A stretch of 64,000 nt of DNA from the NCBI GenBank assembly GCA_033791605.1, contig JASJGJ010000008.1, positions 1-64,000 on the forward strand, given 5' to 3'. Below, one piece after another: positions 37,010-45,188 of this stretch. Position 1 is the stretch's first letter, and each line of letters starts with the position of its first letter. The translations under genes and the position numbers were made by a program. The DNA comes from Porticoccus sp033791605 (lineage in GTDB: Bacteria > Pseudomonadota > Gammaproteobacteria > Pseudomonadales > Porticoccaceae). The notes under the pieces were generated by a model, which saw nothing but the letters and a program-made list of their open reading frames with translations, did no database searches and was not told the origin of the DNA.

Positions 37010-37662
37010 GGCGCCCTCTGCTCTGCAGCCTCTTTTAAAAACAGGATTAGGCCGTCTACCCCTTTCTGAGAAAGGTTATCAGAAAATTGACCCCGCATTG
37101 TTACCACATAGCTAACCCCATCCACATTTACATCAATGATCTTCCATTTATCTATTCTCTTTTCCAGCCGTAAAAACAAGGCAACATCATCCCCTCTCTG
37201 GCTACTGGCTTTGAGTTTTAGGATGGCCTTTTGCTCCGTCGCCTCAGTGACGGCTTCGATGTCCGCGCTGGAATCACGATAATCAAACAACTGTTTGCCA
37301 TAGGTCGAGACGAACAAGTTTTGAAAGGCTTCTGCGACGTCTGATCGCTGTGATGCTGTAGCAGAATTCCAGTATGTGGTCATGGCCAACCGGGTCATGC
37401 GAGAAAAATCAAAATAGGGCACTACTTTTTGATTAACCAATTCATTGATTTTTGTAGGATCTTGCATATAAAGCGCTTCGTTAGCACGCATCTCGGTTAA
37501 CACATCGCTAACAGCGGCCGTCACAACCTGAATAGGAGTCAAATTTTCTGCCTTCACGTTGACGGATTCTGCAAAAAGATTAGAACCCAGTAACGCAAAA
37601 AAAAGCACAATCACAAATTTATGACATTGCCTCACAACACCCAACTTTGTAGATTCCATCAT
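37006..37662 (-). CDS. mlaC: Periplasmic phospholipid-binding protein MlaC
   Basis: A 218-residue protein with a signal peptide (KFVIVLFFALLGSNLFAES, cleavage near residue 32) and a Tgt2/MlaC domain: VVPYFDFSRMTRLAMTTYW, FQNLFVSTYGKQLFDY and WKIIDVNVDGVSYV. MlaC carries phospholipids between the outer-membrane MlaA complex and MlaFEDB in the inner membrane. No mlaA is in the window. It overlaps mlaD and mlaB by 4 bases each. Confidence 0.95.
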   Translation of the reverse strand: MMESTKLGVVRQCHKFVIVLFFALLGSNLFAESVNVKAENLTPIQVVTAAVSDVLTEMRANEALYMQDPTKINELVNQKVVPYFDFSRMTRLAMTTYWNSATASQRSDVAEAFQNLFVSTYGKQLFDYRDSSADIEAVTEATEQKAILKLKASSQRGDDVALFLRLEKRIDKWKIIDVNVDGVSYVVTMRGQFSDNLSQKGVDGLILFLKEAAEQRAP

Positions 37663-38123
37663 TTTGCTCCAGAAGCTGACATACCTGTCACTATCTTGCC
37701 GATTAAATTCTCCAACACCAACGCCGAGGAAGTAAAGCTTATAGTATCGCCCTGTTTAAGCATTTCATCTTCTCCACCAGTTTCTAGATTCACATACTGC
37801 TCCCCCAGCACTCCAGAGGTAAAAATTCCAGCAGAAGCATCAGTACTGAAGTGATAGACGTCATCTATAACCAACAACACCTTTGCTTGGTACGTGGTGC
37901 CATCAAGATCAATACTGGTAACACGGCCAATCGTTACACCGGCACTTTTTACCGGCGCTCGGACCTTTAATCCACCAATATTATGAAAATAAGCGGTCAC
38001 TACATAAGTGTTCGCTTGGTTGAGTGTTGACTGGTTAGCAACACGCAATGCCAAAAACACGATGGCAACCACCCCCAACGCCACGAACAAACCAACCCAA
38101 AAATCCAGCAGTGTACGGTTCAT
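37659..38123 (-). CDS. mlaD: MCE-domain protein MlaD
   Basis: A 154-residue protein with one N-terminal membrane segment (FWVGLFVALGVVAIVFLAL) and a single MCE domain: FHNIGGLKVRAPVKSAGVTIGRVTSI and ASAGIFTSGVLGEQYVNLE. MlaD hexamers form the periplasmic ring of the MlaFEDB complex through which lipid passes. Its stop and the mlaC start overlap by 4 bases; mlaE ends 1 base upstream. Confidence 0.95.
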   Translation of the reverse strand: MNRTLLDFWVGLFVALGVVAIVFLALRVANQSTLNQANTYVVTAYFHNIGGLKVRAPVKSAGVTIGRVTSIDLDGTTYQAKVLLVIDDVYHFSTDASAGIFTSGVLGEQYVNLETGGEDEMLKQGDTISFTSSALVLENLIGKIVTGMSASGAK

Positions 38124-38124
38124 T

Positions 38125-38916
38125 TTAAAACCCCTGAAACATGAAAGCTGTTAAAATAAAATCTAGCCCTAGCACAGCCATTGCCGAAGCAACAACCGTA
38201 CGAGTAGTGGCACGAGAAACACCTTCGGCTGTAGGTACCGCAGAATAGCCTTCGAAGACCGAAATCAACATAACAACCACAGAGAAGGCAACACTTTTAA
38301 TGAAACCATTAACGATATCCTGACGAAAATCTACCGCATCCTGCATCTGTGACCAGAAGGCACCTTGATCGACCCCAATCAGGTTCACAGCCACTAGGTA
38401 GCCACCAAAAATGCCCGCAACATTAAAAATAGCGGTGAGTAACGGTAAGGAAAACACTCCTGCCCAAAAGCGTGGAACTACCACCCTAGCCATGGGTTGG
38501 ATCGCCATCATCTCTAGAGCATTGAGCTGCTCTGTAGCTTTCATCAAACCAATTTCTGCGGTTACAGCAGAACCCGCACGACTAGCAAAAAGTATTGCTG
38601 TCAATACTGGCCCCAGCTCACGAACCAATGACAAGGCCACGACCATACCTACACCCTCACCAGAACCAAAACGCTCTAGGGTGGTATACATTTGCAAGCC
38701 CAGCACCATACCCACAAATAATCCGGAGACCAGAATAATGACCAGTGAAAGCACCCCAATAAAGTACATTTCACGGATTAACAACGAAGGTCTTCTCAGG
38801 CAAATTGCCGATGCCCGAATAATGGTCAAAAGAAACTGAACCATGGCACCAAGCCGGATGATGGCATCGTTAGCTTTGCGGCCAATTAGTGTCAGCGCCG
38901 GAGTAATTGCTTTCAC
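38125..38916 (-). CDS. mlaE: Lipid ABC transporter permease MlaE
   Basis: A 263-residue permease of the MlaE family with about five membrane helices. Landmarks are GMVLGLQMYTTLERFGSGEGVG, LVRELGPVLTAILFASRAGSAVTAEIGLMKATEQLNALEMM, and the C-terminal GFDFILTAFMFQG-like end. It forms the inner-membrane core that accepts lipid from the MlaD ring. It overlaps mlaF by 4 bases. Confidence 0.96.
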   Translation of the reverse strand: MKAITPALTLIGRKANDAIIRLGAMVQFLLTIIRASAICLRRPSLLIREMYFIGVLSLVIILVSGLFVGMVLGLQMYTTLERFGSGEGVGMVVALSLVRELGPVLTAILFASRAGSAVTAEIGLMKATEQLNALEMMAIQPMARVVVPRFWAGVFSLPLLTAIFNVAGIFGGYLVAVNLIGVDQGAFWSQMQDAVDFRQDIVNGFIKSVAFSVVVMLISVFEGYSAVPTAEGVSRATTRTVVASAMAVLGLDFILTAFMFQGF

Positions 38917-39761
38917 CGCGCCACCTCCATCAACATTGAACGATAATCGGGTGCTTCATAGTGAAAGGGTACAGGGCCATCAACGTCTCCATCGACAAAC
39001 TGTCTAACAAATGGATCTTCTGACGCCAAAATTGCTTGCACGTCACCCTCAGCCAACACCGCGCCCTCTGAAATCAAATACACATAATCCACAATTTTTA
39101 AGGATTCTTGCACATCGTGAGTCACAACAATGGACGTAGCTCCTAAGGCATCATTCAATTTTCGAATCAGCTGTCCGACAACGCCCAAAGAAATGGGGTC
39201 AAGCCCAGCAAAAGGTTCGTCGTAGAGCATGAGGTTAGGGTCTAGGGCCGTAGCACGCGCCAGAGCAACCCGCCTTGCCATACCACCGGACAACTCCGAT
39301 GGCATCATATGATGAGTACCACGTAAACCTACAGCATGAAGTTTCATCAACACTAATAGTCTTATGACACTTTCTGGTAAATCTGTATGCTCACGAATTT
39401 GGAACGCAACGTTATCAAACACAGTCATGTCCGTGAACAACGCACCCATCTGAAACAACATACCCATTTTTCTCCGCAGCTGATAAAGCTGCTCAGGGTG
39501 CAAGTCAGGTACTGACTGTCCATCAACCCACAAATTCCCCTCACTGGGTTTCAGCTGTCCGCCAATCAAGCGGAGGATGGTTGTTTTACCACAGCCACTA
39601 CCACCCAAAATGGCTACCACCTTGCCACGAGGCACCTGCAGGTTGATGTTCCTCAGCACTTTACGATTGCCGTAACCAAATGAAACTTGGCAAAGTTCAA
39701 CCAAATTAGTATTGCGATCGGTATCGTCATGTATCGTGTTCGGTGCATTATTTGTCATCAA
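38913..39761 (-). CDS. mlaF: Lipid ABC transporter ATPase MlaF
   Basis: A 282-residue ABC ATPase: Walker A GGSGCGKTT, signature ELSGGMARR, Walker B LMLYDEPFAGLDP and the switch histidine in VVTHDVQES. It powers MlaFEDB, which keeps phospholipids out of the outer leaflet of the outer membrane. It is the first gene of mlaFEDCB. About 200 bases separate it from the upstream gene, and the operon promoter should lie there. Confidence 0.96.
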   Translation of the reverse strand: MMTNNAPNTIHDDTDRNTNLVELCQVSFGYGNRKVLRNINLQVPRGKVVAILGGSGCGKTTILRLIGGQLKPSEGNLWVDGQSVPDLHPEQLYQLRRKMGMLFQMGALFTDMTVFDNVAFQIREHTDLPESVIRLLVLMKLHAVGLRGTHHMMPSELSGGMARRVALARATALDPNLMLYDEPFAGLDPISLGVVGQLIRKLNDALGATSIVVTHDVQESLKIVDYVYLISEGAVLAEGDVQAILASEDPFVRQFVDGDVDGPVPFHYEAPDYRSMLMEVAR

Positions 39762-39964
39762 AAATCTACCTTCCTTAAGATAGGTTTACATTAACATAAC
39801 CCACGGCTGTATTTATTAACAACACCTCAAAGAGTATTAATATGAAATACGTCCTATTTTTTACTGAGTGTTGTCGGCGCTAACTTGTTTCGCCAGAGAT
39901 GGATATCACTTATGTTTAGGACCAAGCATTCATCTCTGATTAACCCACAGACCAACATCAACCG

Positions 39965-40699
39965 TCAATCTAACCAACGTAACTTTTTGTAATCAAAGTT
40001 TTCTTCTAACGTCGGTTTGATAATCTGAAAATACGGGGATAAATCAAAGTCGCGAGGAGTGACATGGCTATAGTGTTTTTTTTCTAATACAACATCCTCA
40101 CATAGAATGCTCATTTCACTCTGACAAACCTCAACCTCTCTGGGCAAAATAGGATATCGAATTGACTGGAAGGCCTGCGCCACCAATGTAGAACAAATTG
40201 CTTTGGTGGGTTCTCCGCTACCAAAGGCAATTAACTTTCGACGGTAACGCATCGGAACAGGAGGGGTGGGTATCAAATAGCGCATCAAATCGAAAATATT
40301 TTTCATATCATATTTCAGTCCAATGCGCGCAATCGCGTAATTTAACAGCTGCTGCTTATCTTCTTCTGTCAAATTGAGTGCACGACAAATTCTCAGATTA
40401 AAGCCGTCATATTTTTTTAGAGGAACATGGCTAATACCATTAATCATATCGGCTTCAATGAGTGGCCCTACGCCATCTTGCTCGCCAACAAACAAGCAAA
40501 CATGAGACCAAGTAGACTGGGTTAGATATTTAATGGCGGTGCTAACTCGGCTGTTGCCCTCTACCAGCAGTAGATCCCCTGGCTTCAACGTCTGCTGTAA
40601 TTGTTGGATTGATAATGTGGAAAATTCTTCGTAATGAGAACGTGGTTTGCTCAAAAAGCGTGCGAGCTTGACGCCAATATACCTGAACAAGAAATCCAT
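39965..40699 (-). CDS. YiiX/YebB-like NlpC/P60-superfamily cysteine hydrolase
   Basis: A 244-residue protein. LKPGDLLLVEGNSRVSTAIKYLTQSTWSHVCLFVG carries the catalytic histidine (His66), and KAICSTLVAQAF carries the cysteine (Cys169), in the circularly permuted order of the YiiX/YebB (poxvirus G6R-like) branch. Family members cleave amide or ester bonds in lipids or peptides; the substrate here is unknown. There is no clear signal peptide. The gene lies upstream of mlaF on the same strand, separated by 200 bases. Confidence 0.78.
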   Translation of the reverse strand: MDFLFRYIGVKLARFLSKPRSHYEEFSTLSIQQLQQTLKPGDLLLVEGNSRVSTAIKYLTQSTWSHVCLFVGEQDGVGPLIEADMINGISHVPLKKYDGFNLRICRALNLTEEDKQQLLNYAIARIGLKYDMKNIFDLMRYLIPTPPVPMRYRRKLIAFGSGEPTKAICSTLVAQAFQSIRYPILPREVEVCQSEMSILCEDVVLEKKHYSHVTPRDFDLSPYFQIIKPTLEENFDYKKLRWLD

Positions 40700-40967
40700 A
40701 GCCTTGTGCTCTACTCTCGATCATTCCAAAATTTACATTCTACCCTAGGGTACGCCCCTGTTACCCATATAGACATGCAAAACTAACGTCTTCAATGGAA
40801 CGTTGCCGCAAGCTTTTTAGAAACTACGCCTAGCTGGTTGTTATATACATCCTTTTACTCAGTCTAACATGACTAACTTCATACCTGAGCACAGGATTTT
40901 CCTGAAAAAAAACGGACGCCTTATGCCGCATAAGATCGACCACAATCAACGTTGAGGTTTATACAGA

Positions 40968-41307
40968 GTGAAAAAACATCTATTGGTTACCTTCTTTTTC
41001 TCCCTATTTTTAGCAAACAATCTTTATGCCAATGAGAAACAAGTCTATTCCTGCCCAGTGGATAGCGTATGGTAGATATCTCAAAATGGATGGAGGAGAA
41101 CTGCACGTCATCGTAGATGATGATAATGTTATGCTTGGCATCACCAGCCAGCGGCAGGAAATAGATATGTTTGGGAGGAGTGAAGACTGGCCTCAGGATG
41201 TACATAGAGTAACGGGGAATAACGATATAGCTTCCGTGATCTTTCATATGGTGGAGCACAAGCACTCATCAGGAATGAAGACTGGGAAGAGAAAGAGACC
41301 TAGGTAA
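40968..41307 (+). pseudogene. Broken gene for a small secreted protein
   Basis: From the GTG at 40968 the frame encodes a good signal peptide (KKHLLVTFFFSLFLANNLYA, then NEKQVYSCPVDSVW) and stops at TAG 41073-41075 after 35 codons. A second, +1-shifted frame then runs on to 41307 with YLKMDGGELHVIVDDDNVMLGI and later text that looks like one continuous protein of about 110 residues. A single base change near 41070 would join them. I read this as a frameshifted gene of unknown family. The remaining bases 40700-40967 show nothing. Confidence 0.45.
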
Positions 41308-41391
41308 GACAGCCTTTGCTCTCCAGCGACACCGTTAAAGCATAGTCTTGAGACCCAATCGATATAGCCAGTTCAGGCAAGCAAGCTCGCA

Positions 41392-41667
41392 CTACGAAAT
41401 ATGCTCATCCAAATAATTATTAACCTCTGACTCTATCATTCCTTTAAAGGCCATCATCAACAACCCCAGTTTGACATCGACCTTAACCCTAGTCTCATCA
41501 AAACTCACCTTTGCATCAGCGCTATGATAGGTGTAATGAACAATATTTCCCTCTAAATGATACTCACCGCCAAACTTGGATTTTAGTTTTTGACCCAGCT
41601 CTTCCGTCATTGAGCGCAGGTGCTCCTCATCCATATTATGGTGTCTTATGATTTGAATATGACTCAT
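41392..41667 (-). CDS. Polyhydroxyalkanoic acid system family protein
   Basis: About 91 residues, starting MSHIQIIRHHNMDEEHLRSMTEELGQKL. The Ile-x-Arg-x-His N-terminus, the central FGGEYHLEGNIVHY and the end LGLLMMAFKGMIESEVNNYLDEHI fit the PHA_gran_rgn (TIGR02610) family of small proteins near PHA genes. Their function is not well defined; a role at storage granules is assumed. The frame is open from 41685, but I used the ATG at 41667. It lies beside the TetR regulator and the phasin. Confidence 0.8.
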   Translation of the reverse strand: MSHIQIIRHHNMDEEHLRSMTEELGQKLKSKFGGEYHLEGNIVHYTYHSADAKVSFDETRVKVDVKLGLLMMAFKGMIESEVNNYLDEHIS

Positions 41668-41844
41668 CAACCCACTCCTGATCATTATTGTTATACCTTA
41701 GATGGCCCCAAAACAACGATGTATGATTAAGCTCGCTGAATCATCTGCTTTCAGTTTTTGCAAAAGAAAATCTTATGCTATAAAGAGGGGAACACTTCGA
41801 CCACCTAGAATGGCTTAAATGCTATCGTTGTTTGTCTTGTGGGT

Positions 41845-42510
41845 CTAGGCTTGTTTGTCTCTCTGATAAAGGATATTACACTCAGATAAAAATTGTCTTT
41901 GCTTATCCCCCATATAAGGGGCAAGCAACGTCATTATTTGCATAATGGCACCTTGGATAAACTCATGCTGTTCCAGTTTTCGTTTTCGAAGGTTCTGAAA
42001 CTCAAACCAATGCGTATAGATCAGCATCATATTGTCTGAGAGTTCGTCAACAGTACTAGCCACCAAACTGTCTCCTGACAACACCCCTTCGCCCAATAAC
42101 TGGCGTAGCATTTTATTTATTGATTGGTACTGCTGTTCTATAAGTCGACGAAACCGCGTATCAATACCGGAATATTTTTGTAAAAGATCTGTGATATTTC
42201 GGAAAAAGAAACGGTGTCCATAAATATGCTCCAAAAGCACATACAAATGTAGCCAATGTCTTTCCAAGGTATCCCCAGCATCACGAGCATCCTCTAACAA
42301 AACAAGAATACCAGCTTCGAACCGCTCGTAGAGTGCAGCAACAATCTCTTCCTTTCCTTTAAAATGGTAATACAGGTTACCCGGGCTTATATCTAATTCA
42401 TTGGCGATATCAACCGCTGACAAGTTTGCCTCGCCCTCTTCATTAAACAAAACCAAACTAACTTCAAGGATAATGTCTCGCCGTTTTATAGCCATATTAG
42501 AAAGCTTCAA
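41845..42510 (-). CDS. TetR/AcrR-family transcriptional regulator
   Basis: A 221-residue regulator with an N-terminal helix-turn-helix: RDIILEVSLVLFNEEGEANLSAVDIANELDISPGNLYYHFKGKEEIVAALYERF. The C-terminal ligand domain is of the type found in PhaD-like regulators of PHA storage genes. It diverges from the phasin gene, and a 16-base perfect palindrome lies just upstream of its start. Control of the phasin and of itself is inferred from this position. An alternative start at the ATG five codons later is possible. Confidence 0.85.
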   Translation of the reverse strand: MKLSNMAIKRRDIILEVSLVLFNEEGEANLSAVDIANELDISPGNLYYHFKGKEEIVAALYERFEAGILVLLEDARDAGDTLERHWLHLYVLLEHIYGHRFFFRNITDLLQKYSGIDTRFRRLIEQQYQSINKMLRQLLGEGVLSGDSLVASTVDELSDNMMLIYTHWFEFQNLRKRKLEQHEFIQGAIMQIMTLLAPYMGDKQRQFLSECNILYQRDKQA

Positions 42511-42522
42511 ATAAAAATTTAA

Positions 42523-42538
42523 GTTTTTTTAAAAAAAC
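42523..42538. promoter_or_regulatory. Palindrome between the TetR and phasin genes
   Basis: GTTTTTTTAAAAAAAC is a perfect 16-base palindrome located 13 bases upstream of the TetR start codon and about 100 bases upstream of the phasin start. Such palindromes in divergent TetR gaps are often operators. A run of A/T of this kind can also be chance in an AT-rich gap. Confidence 0.4.
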
Positions 42539-42634
42539 CTTGTATTAGTATGCTTTTTCTAAAATTTTTAATTACTGTACTTGCAAGATCCGGAGATTAA
42601 ACCTCCAACCCCAATCATTTACGGAGATACTACT

Positions 42635-43189
42635 ATGGCTGACATCAAGAATGCTATCGATAAGACAGAAGAGCTGGCTCGCAAAATTTGGCTTGCTGGA
42701 CTCGGTGCTTATGGTCAAGGCCTAAATAACCTGCAAGGTGGCTACGACAAAATGAATGACCAAACCCGCAATTTCTTTGATGGTTTGGTTGAAGAAGGTA
42801 CAAAAATTGAAGCCGAAGCAAAAACCACTATCGATAAAACCGGTGAAAAAATTAAGGCTCAAGGACAAAAACTGAAAGACCAAGGCGAAAAACTTAAGGA
42901 ACAGGGCAAAACTTTACGCAAGGAAGGCATAAACCTGAACGTCTCTGCGCGAGTTGAAGAAATTCGTGAAAAAGTTGCCTCAAAGTTAACCATGCCTACT
43001 TTTTCAGTATCAGGTAACGATGAGAAGCTAGAAGAATTGAACGCTAAATTGGAAGGTCTAATTGAAGCCGTATCAAAACTCTCAGCTACTACTGCAACGA
43101 CGGAAACCGAAGAAGCAGTAAAAGCAGCACCTAAGAAAAAAGCGCCGGCTCGTAAACCTGCGACTACAAAAGAACAGGATGCAGCATAA
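42635..43189 (+). CDS. Phasin-family protein
   Basis: A 184-residue protein, starting at the ATG at 42635 behind TTTACGGAG. The N-terminal part, ARKIWLAGLGAYGQGLNNLQGGYDKMNDQTRNFFDGLVEEG, is the phasin signature. The middle is a helical Lys/Glu/Gln repeat region (GEKIKAQGQKLKDQGEKLKEQGK), and the end is a basic AAPKKKAPARKPATTKE tail, as in PhaF-like phasins that bind both PHA granules and DNA. It coats polyhydroxyalkanoate granules. It lies divergent from the TetR gene and is followed by an intrinsic terminator. No PHA synthase gene is in the window. Confidence 0.88.
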   Translation: MADIKNAIDKTEELARKIWLAGLGAYGQGLNNLQGGYDKMNDQTRNFFDGLVEEGTKIEAEAKTTIDKTGEKIKAQGQKLKDQGEKLKEQGKTLRKEGINLNVSARVEEIREKVASKLTMPTFSVSGNDEKLEELNAKLEGLIEAVSKLSATTATTETEEAVKAAPKKKAPARKPATTKEQDAA

Positions 43190-43300
43190 CATTTTGGTTA
43201 TCACTGAAAACCAAAATGGTATTTAACAGATTATTTTATCCTCCCGCTCCTTGTGAGCACTTTGTACAATAGGCTATTTCCCAGTGGCCTTCAGTTACAT

Positions 43301-43328
43301 AGGTCATCGTTATGGTGACCTTTTTTTT
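43301..43328 (+). terminator. Intrinsic terminator after the phasin gene
   Basis: AGGTCA and TGACCT form a stem around a 9-base loop, followed by eight T residues. It lies about 110 bases past the phasin stop and reads in the plus direction. Confidence 0.65.
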
Positions 43329-43389
43329 GCTTTAATATTTCCAATAAACTTTCTAACCCGCTACTTTCACACTGCATAAGAAAATATAA

Positions 43390-43488
43390 GACATATTTTA
43401 ATCTCAGTGGTGCAGTTTCAGGTGAATGGGATGACAACGTGCGATTAAGTTCTGATGAACTAACACTCGGTTTCACTTACGAATTCTG
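43390..43488 (+). pseudogene. C-terminal remnant of an outer-membrane beta-barrel protein
   Basis: This frame encodes FNLSGAVSGEWDDNVRLSSD, then ELTLGFTYEF and a stop. Alternating polar and hydrophobic residues and a final phenylalanine are the pattern recognised by the BAM machinery at the end of outer-membrane barrels. There is no matching start or body upstream, and a terminator lies just before it, so this is probably the last strand or two of a deleted porin-like gene. Confidence 0.4.
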
Positions 43489-43570
43489 AACCAGACAAAT
43501 TTTTGGTAGAATCACCGGCCAACAACAAAACCATGCCACCAAAATACCTCATCGACAAAGAGTACTTCAC

Positions 43571-44047
43571 TTGAACATTCTTACCGAACAACCACTTCCA
43601 TCCGCCAGTCTATTTCGCCGGCTCATGGCTATGCTCTACGATGCTTTTCTACTCTTGGGAATCAGTTTTGCCTATGGCGTTGTTGTCCTCCTGCTAAGGC
43701 TCCTCGCCGGAGAAGACACCATGCAAGCTCCCGGCAACGCACTACAGATTATGATTATTGTTGGGTTATGGTTTTGTTATGCCTTGTTCTATATTTGGTG
43801 CTGGCGTCGAACCGGACAGACACTGGGGATGAAGTCTTGGCGACTTCAGTTGCAAGGATATAGCTCACAACTGCCCTCTTTAAAAGAATGTTGGTTGCGC
43901 TGTATTCTTGCACCCTTGGCAATGGCATTGCTGGGTATTGGCTATTTATGGTGCATTATCGACAAGCAAGGTAATTGTCTTCACGATATTTACAGCAACA
44001 CAAAGGTCGTTGTACTTCCCAAGGAAAAACGTGACAAGAAAAAGTAG
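43571..44047 (+). CDS. RDD-family membrane protein
   Basis: A 158-residue protein with three or four membrane segments. The Arg-Asp-Asp-like pattern is FRRLMAMLYDAFLLLGISFAYG, and the family's central motif is WCWRRTGQTLGMKSWRLQL. The C-terminus is basic. The frame starts at a TTG (43571); the first internal ATG (43625, at MAMLYDAF) would cut off the conserved arginines, so TTG is preferred. Its role is unknown; some RDD proteins act as sodium/proton carriers. It converges with lptG. Confidence 0.82.
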   Translation: MNILTEQPLPSASLFRRLMAMLYDAFLLLGISFAYGVVVLLLRLLAGEDTMQAPGNALQIMIIVGLWFCYALFYIWCWRRTGQTLGMKSWRLQLQGYSSQLPSLKECWLRCILAPLAMALLGIGYLWCIIDKQGNCLHDIYSNTKVVVLPKEKRDKKK

Positions 44048-44126
44048 TTTTATCGCTGCACTGGGGCAGGCTATGACTAAAGTAATTGTTCGTGTTCGGC
44101 GTTACAAAATCTGGTCGTTCGTGTTA

Positions 44127-45188
44127 TCAAGCTGCCCTGCGTAACAGCACAACACCTATTAAACCGCAAACAACCGCCGGAAAAATAACAGCCAGAAGTG
44201 GTGAGAACCCAAAGACGATACTGGCGGGTCCAAGTAGGTCTTGGCTGGTTCTGAACACAAGCCCAACCACCACACCGGCAAAAATACGGTAGCCCATAGT
44301 GACTTGTCGCAAAGGCCCAAAGACAAATGAAATAGCGATTAAGACTAGACTAATAATCGTAAATGGCTGAAGGGCCTTTCGCCAAAACACTAGTTCATAC
44401 TTGGCAGCATCCTGCCCCTGATCACTCAGATAATTACTGTACTGATGCAACCCCTTCATAGCCAAAGACTCAGGAGGAAGCACCACCAAATTGAGTAACT
44501 CTGGAGACAATTCTGTCTTCCAGTCACGTGTGATAAAGGTGCTTACTTCAGTGTGATCGCCCATGAAAAAAGTCACGGCACCAAGTTCTTCAACCCAATA
44601 ACCTTTTTGATACGAAGCCCTTCCTGCAAAGCTAGCCTGCTGTAAAACATGCTGATCATCAAATTGATAACGAGTAACACCAAACAACACACCACCAGGA
44701 TAAACGGCATTGAAGTGCATAAACTCATTACCTTCCTTGTTCCAGAAACCGCTCACGGATTCCTGCGCAGTTTTGCCCCCTTTCAAAAGCATACGGCGGC
44801 TTTCAGCATATTGATCGGTGTATGGCACCACATATTCACCAAACAATACGCCAAACAACACCAAAACGAGAATAGGTCGAAGTACCAACCAAACAATGCG
44901 CATGACAGACACACCCGCTGCACGCATTACGACTAATTCAGAGTTATTTGCCAAGACACCTAAACCGATCAGGCAGCCCGTCAACGAAGCCATGGGAATA
45001 TGCTCATAAATACGGGCAGGCAATGTTAATGCCACGTAAATCATCACTTGATTAAACGTGTAGTCTTTTCCAACATCGCCAGCACCATCAATGATGGCGC
45101 CAATAGCATCCAGAGCCACAATAACTAACAGCACCAATGCGATGGAACCCAACACAGAGGATGCGACATAACTTGATAAGCGCCTCAT
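44127..45188 (-). CDS. lptG: LPS export permease LptG
   Basis: A 353-residue inner-membrane permease that, with LptF and the LptB ATPase, extracts lipopolysaccharide for transport to the outer membrane. It begins MRRLSSYVASSVLGSIALVLLVIVALDAIGAII and has six membrane helices in total with a central periplasmic beta-jellyroll domain. The C-terminal RQVTMGYRIFAGVVVGLVFRTSQDLLGPASIVFGF is typical. Its start overlaps the lptF stop by 4 bases. Confidence 0.95.
   Translation of the reverse strand: MRRLSSYVASSVLGSIALVLLVIVALDAIGAIIDGAGDVGKDYTFNQVMIYVALTLPARIYEHIPMASLTGCLIGLGVLANNSELVVMRAAGVSVMRIVWLVLRPILVLVLFGVLFGEYVVPYTDQYAESRRMLLKGGKTAQESVSGFWNKEGNEFMHFNAVYPGGVLFGVTRYQFDDQHVLQQASFAGRASYQKGYWVEELGAVTFFMGDHTEVSTFITRDWKTELSPELLNLVVLPPESLAMKGLHQYSNYLSDQGQDAAKYELVFWRKALQPFTIISLVLIAISFVFGPLRQVTMGYRIFAGVVVGLVFRTSQDLLGPASIVFGFSPLLAVIFPAVVCGLIGVVLLRRAA

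Larger units (their letters stand above)
43190..43570. other. Gap between phasin and RDD genes
   Basis: About 380 bases holding the phasin terminator and an outer-membrane-protein remnant, both listed separately. Nothing else gene-like is visible. Confidence 0.4.
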
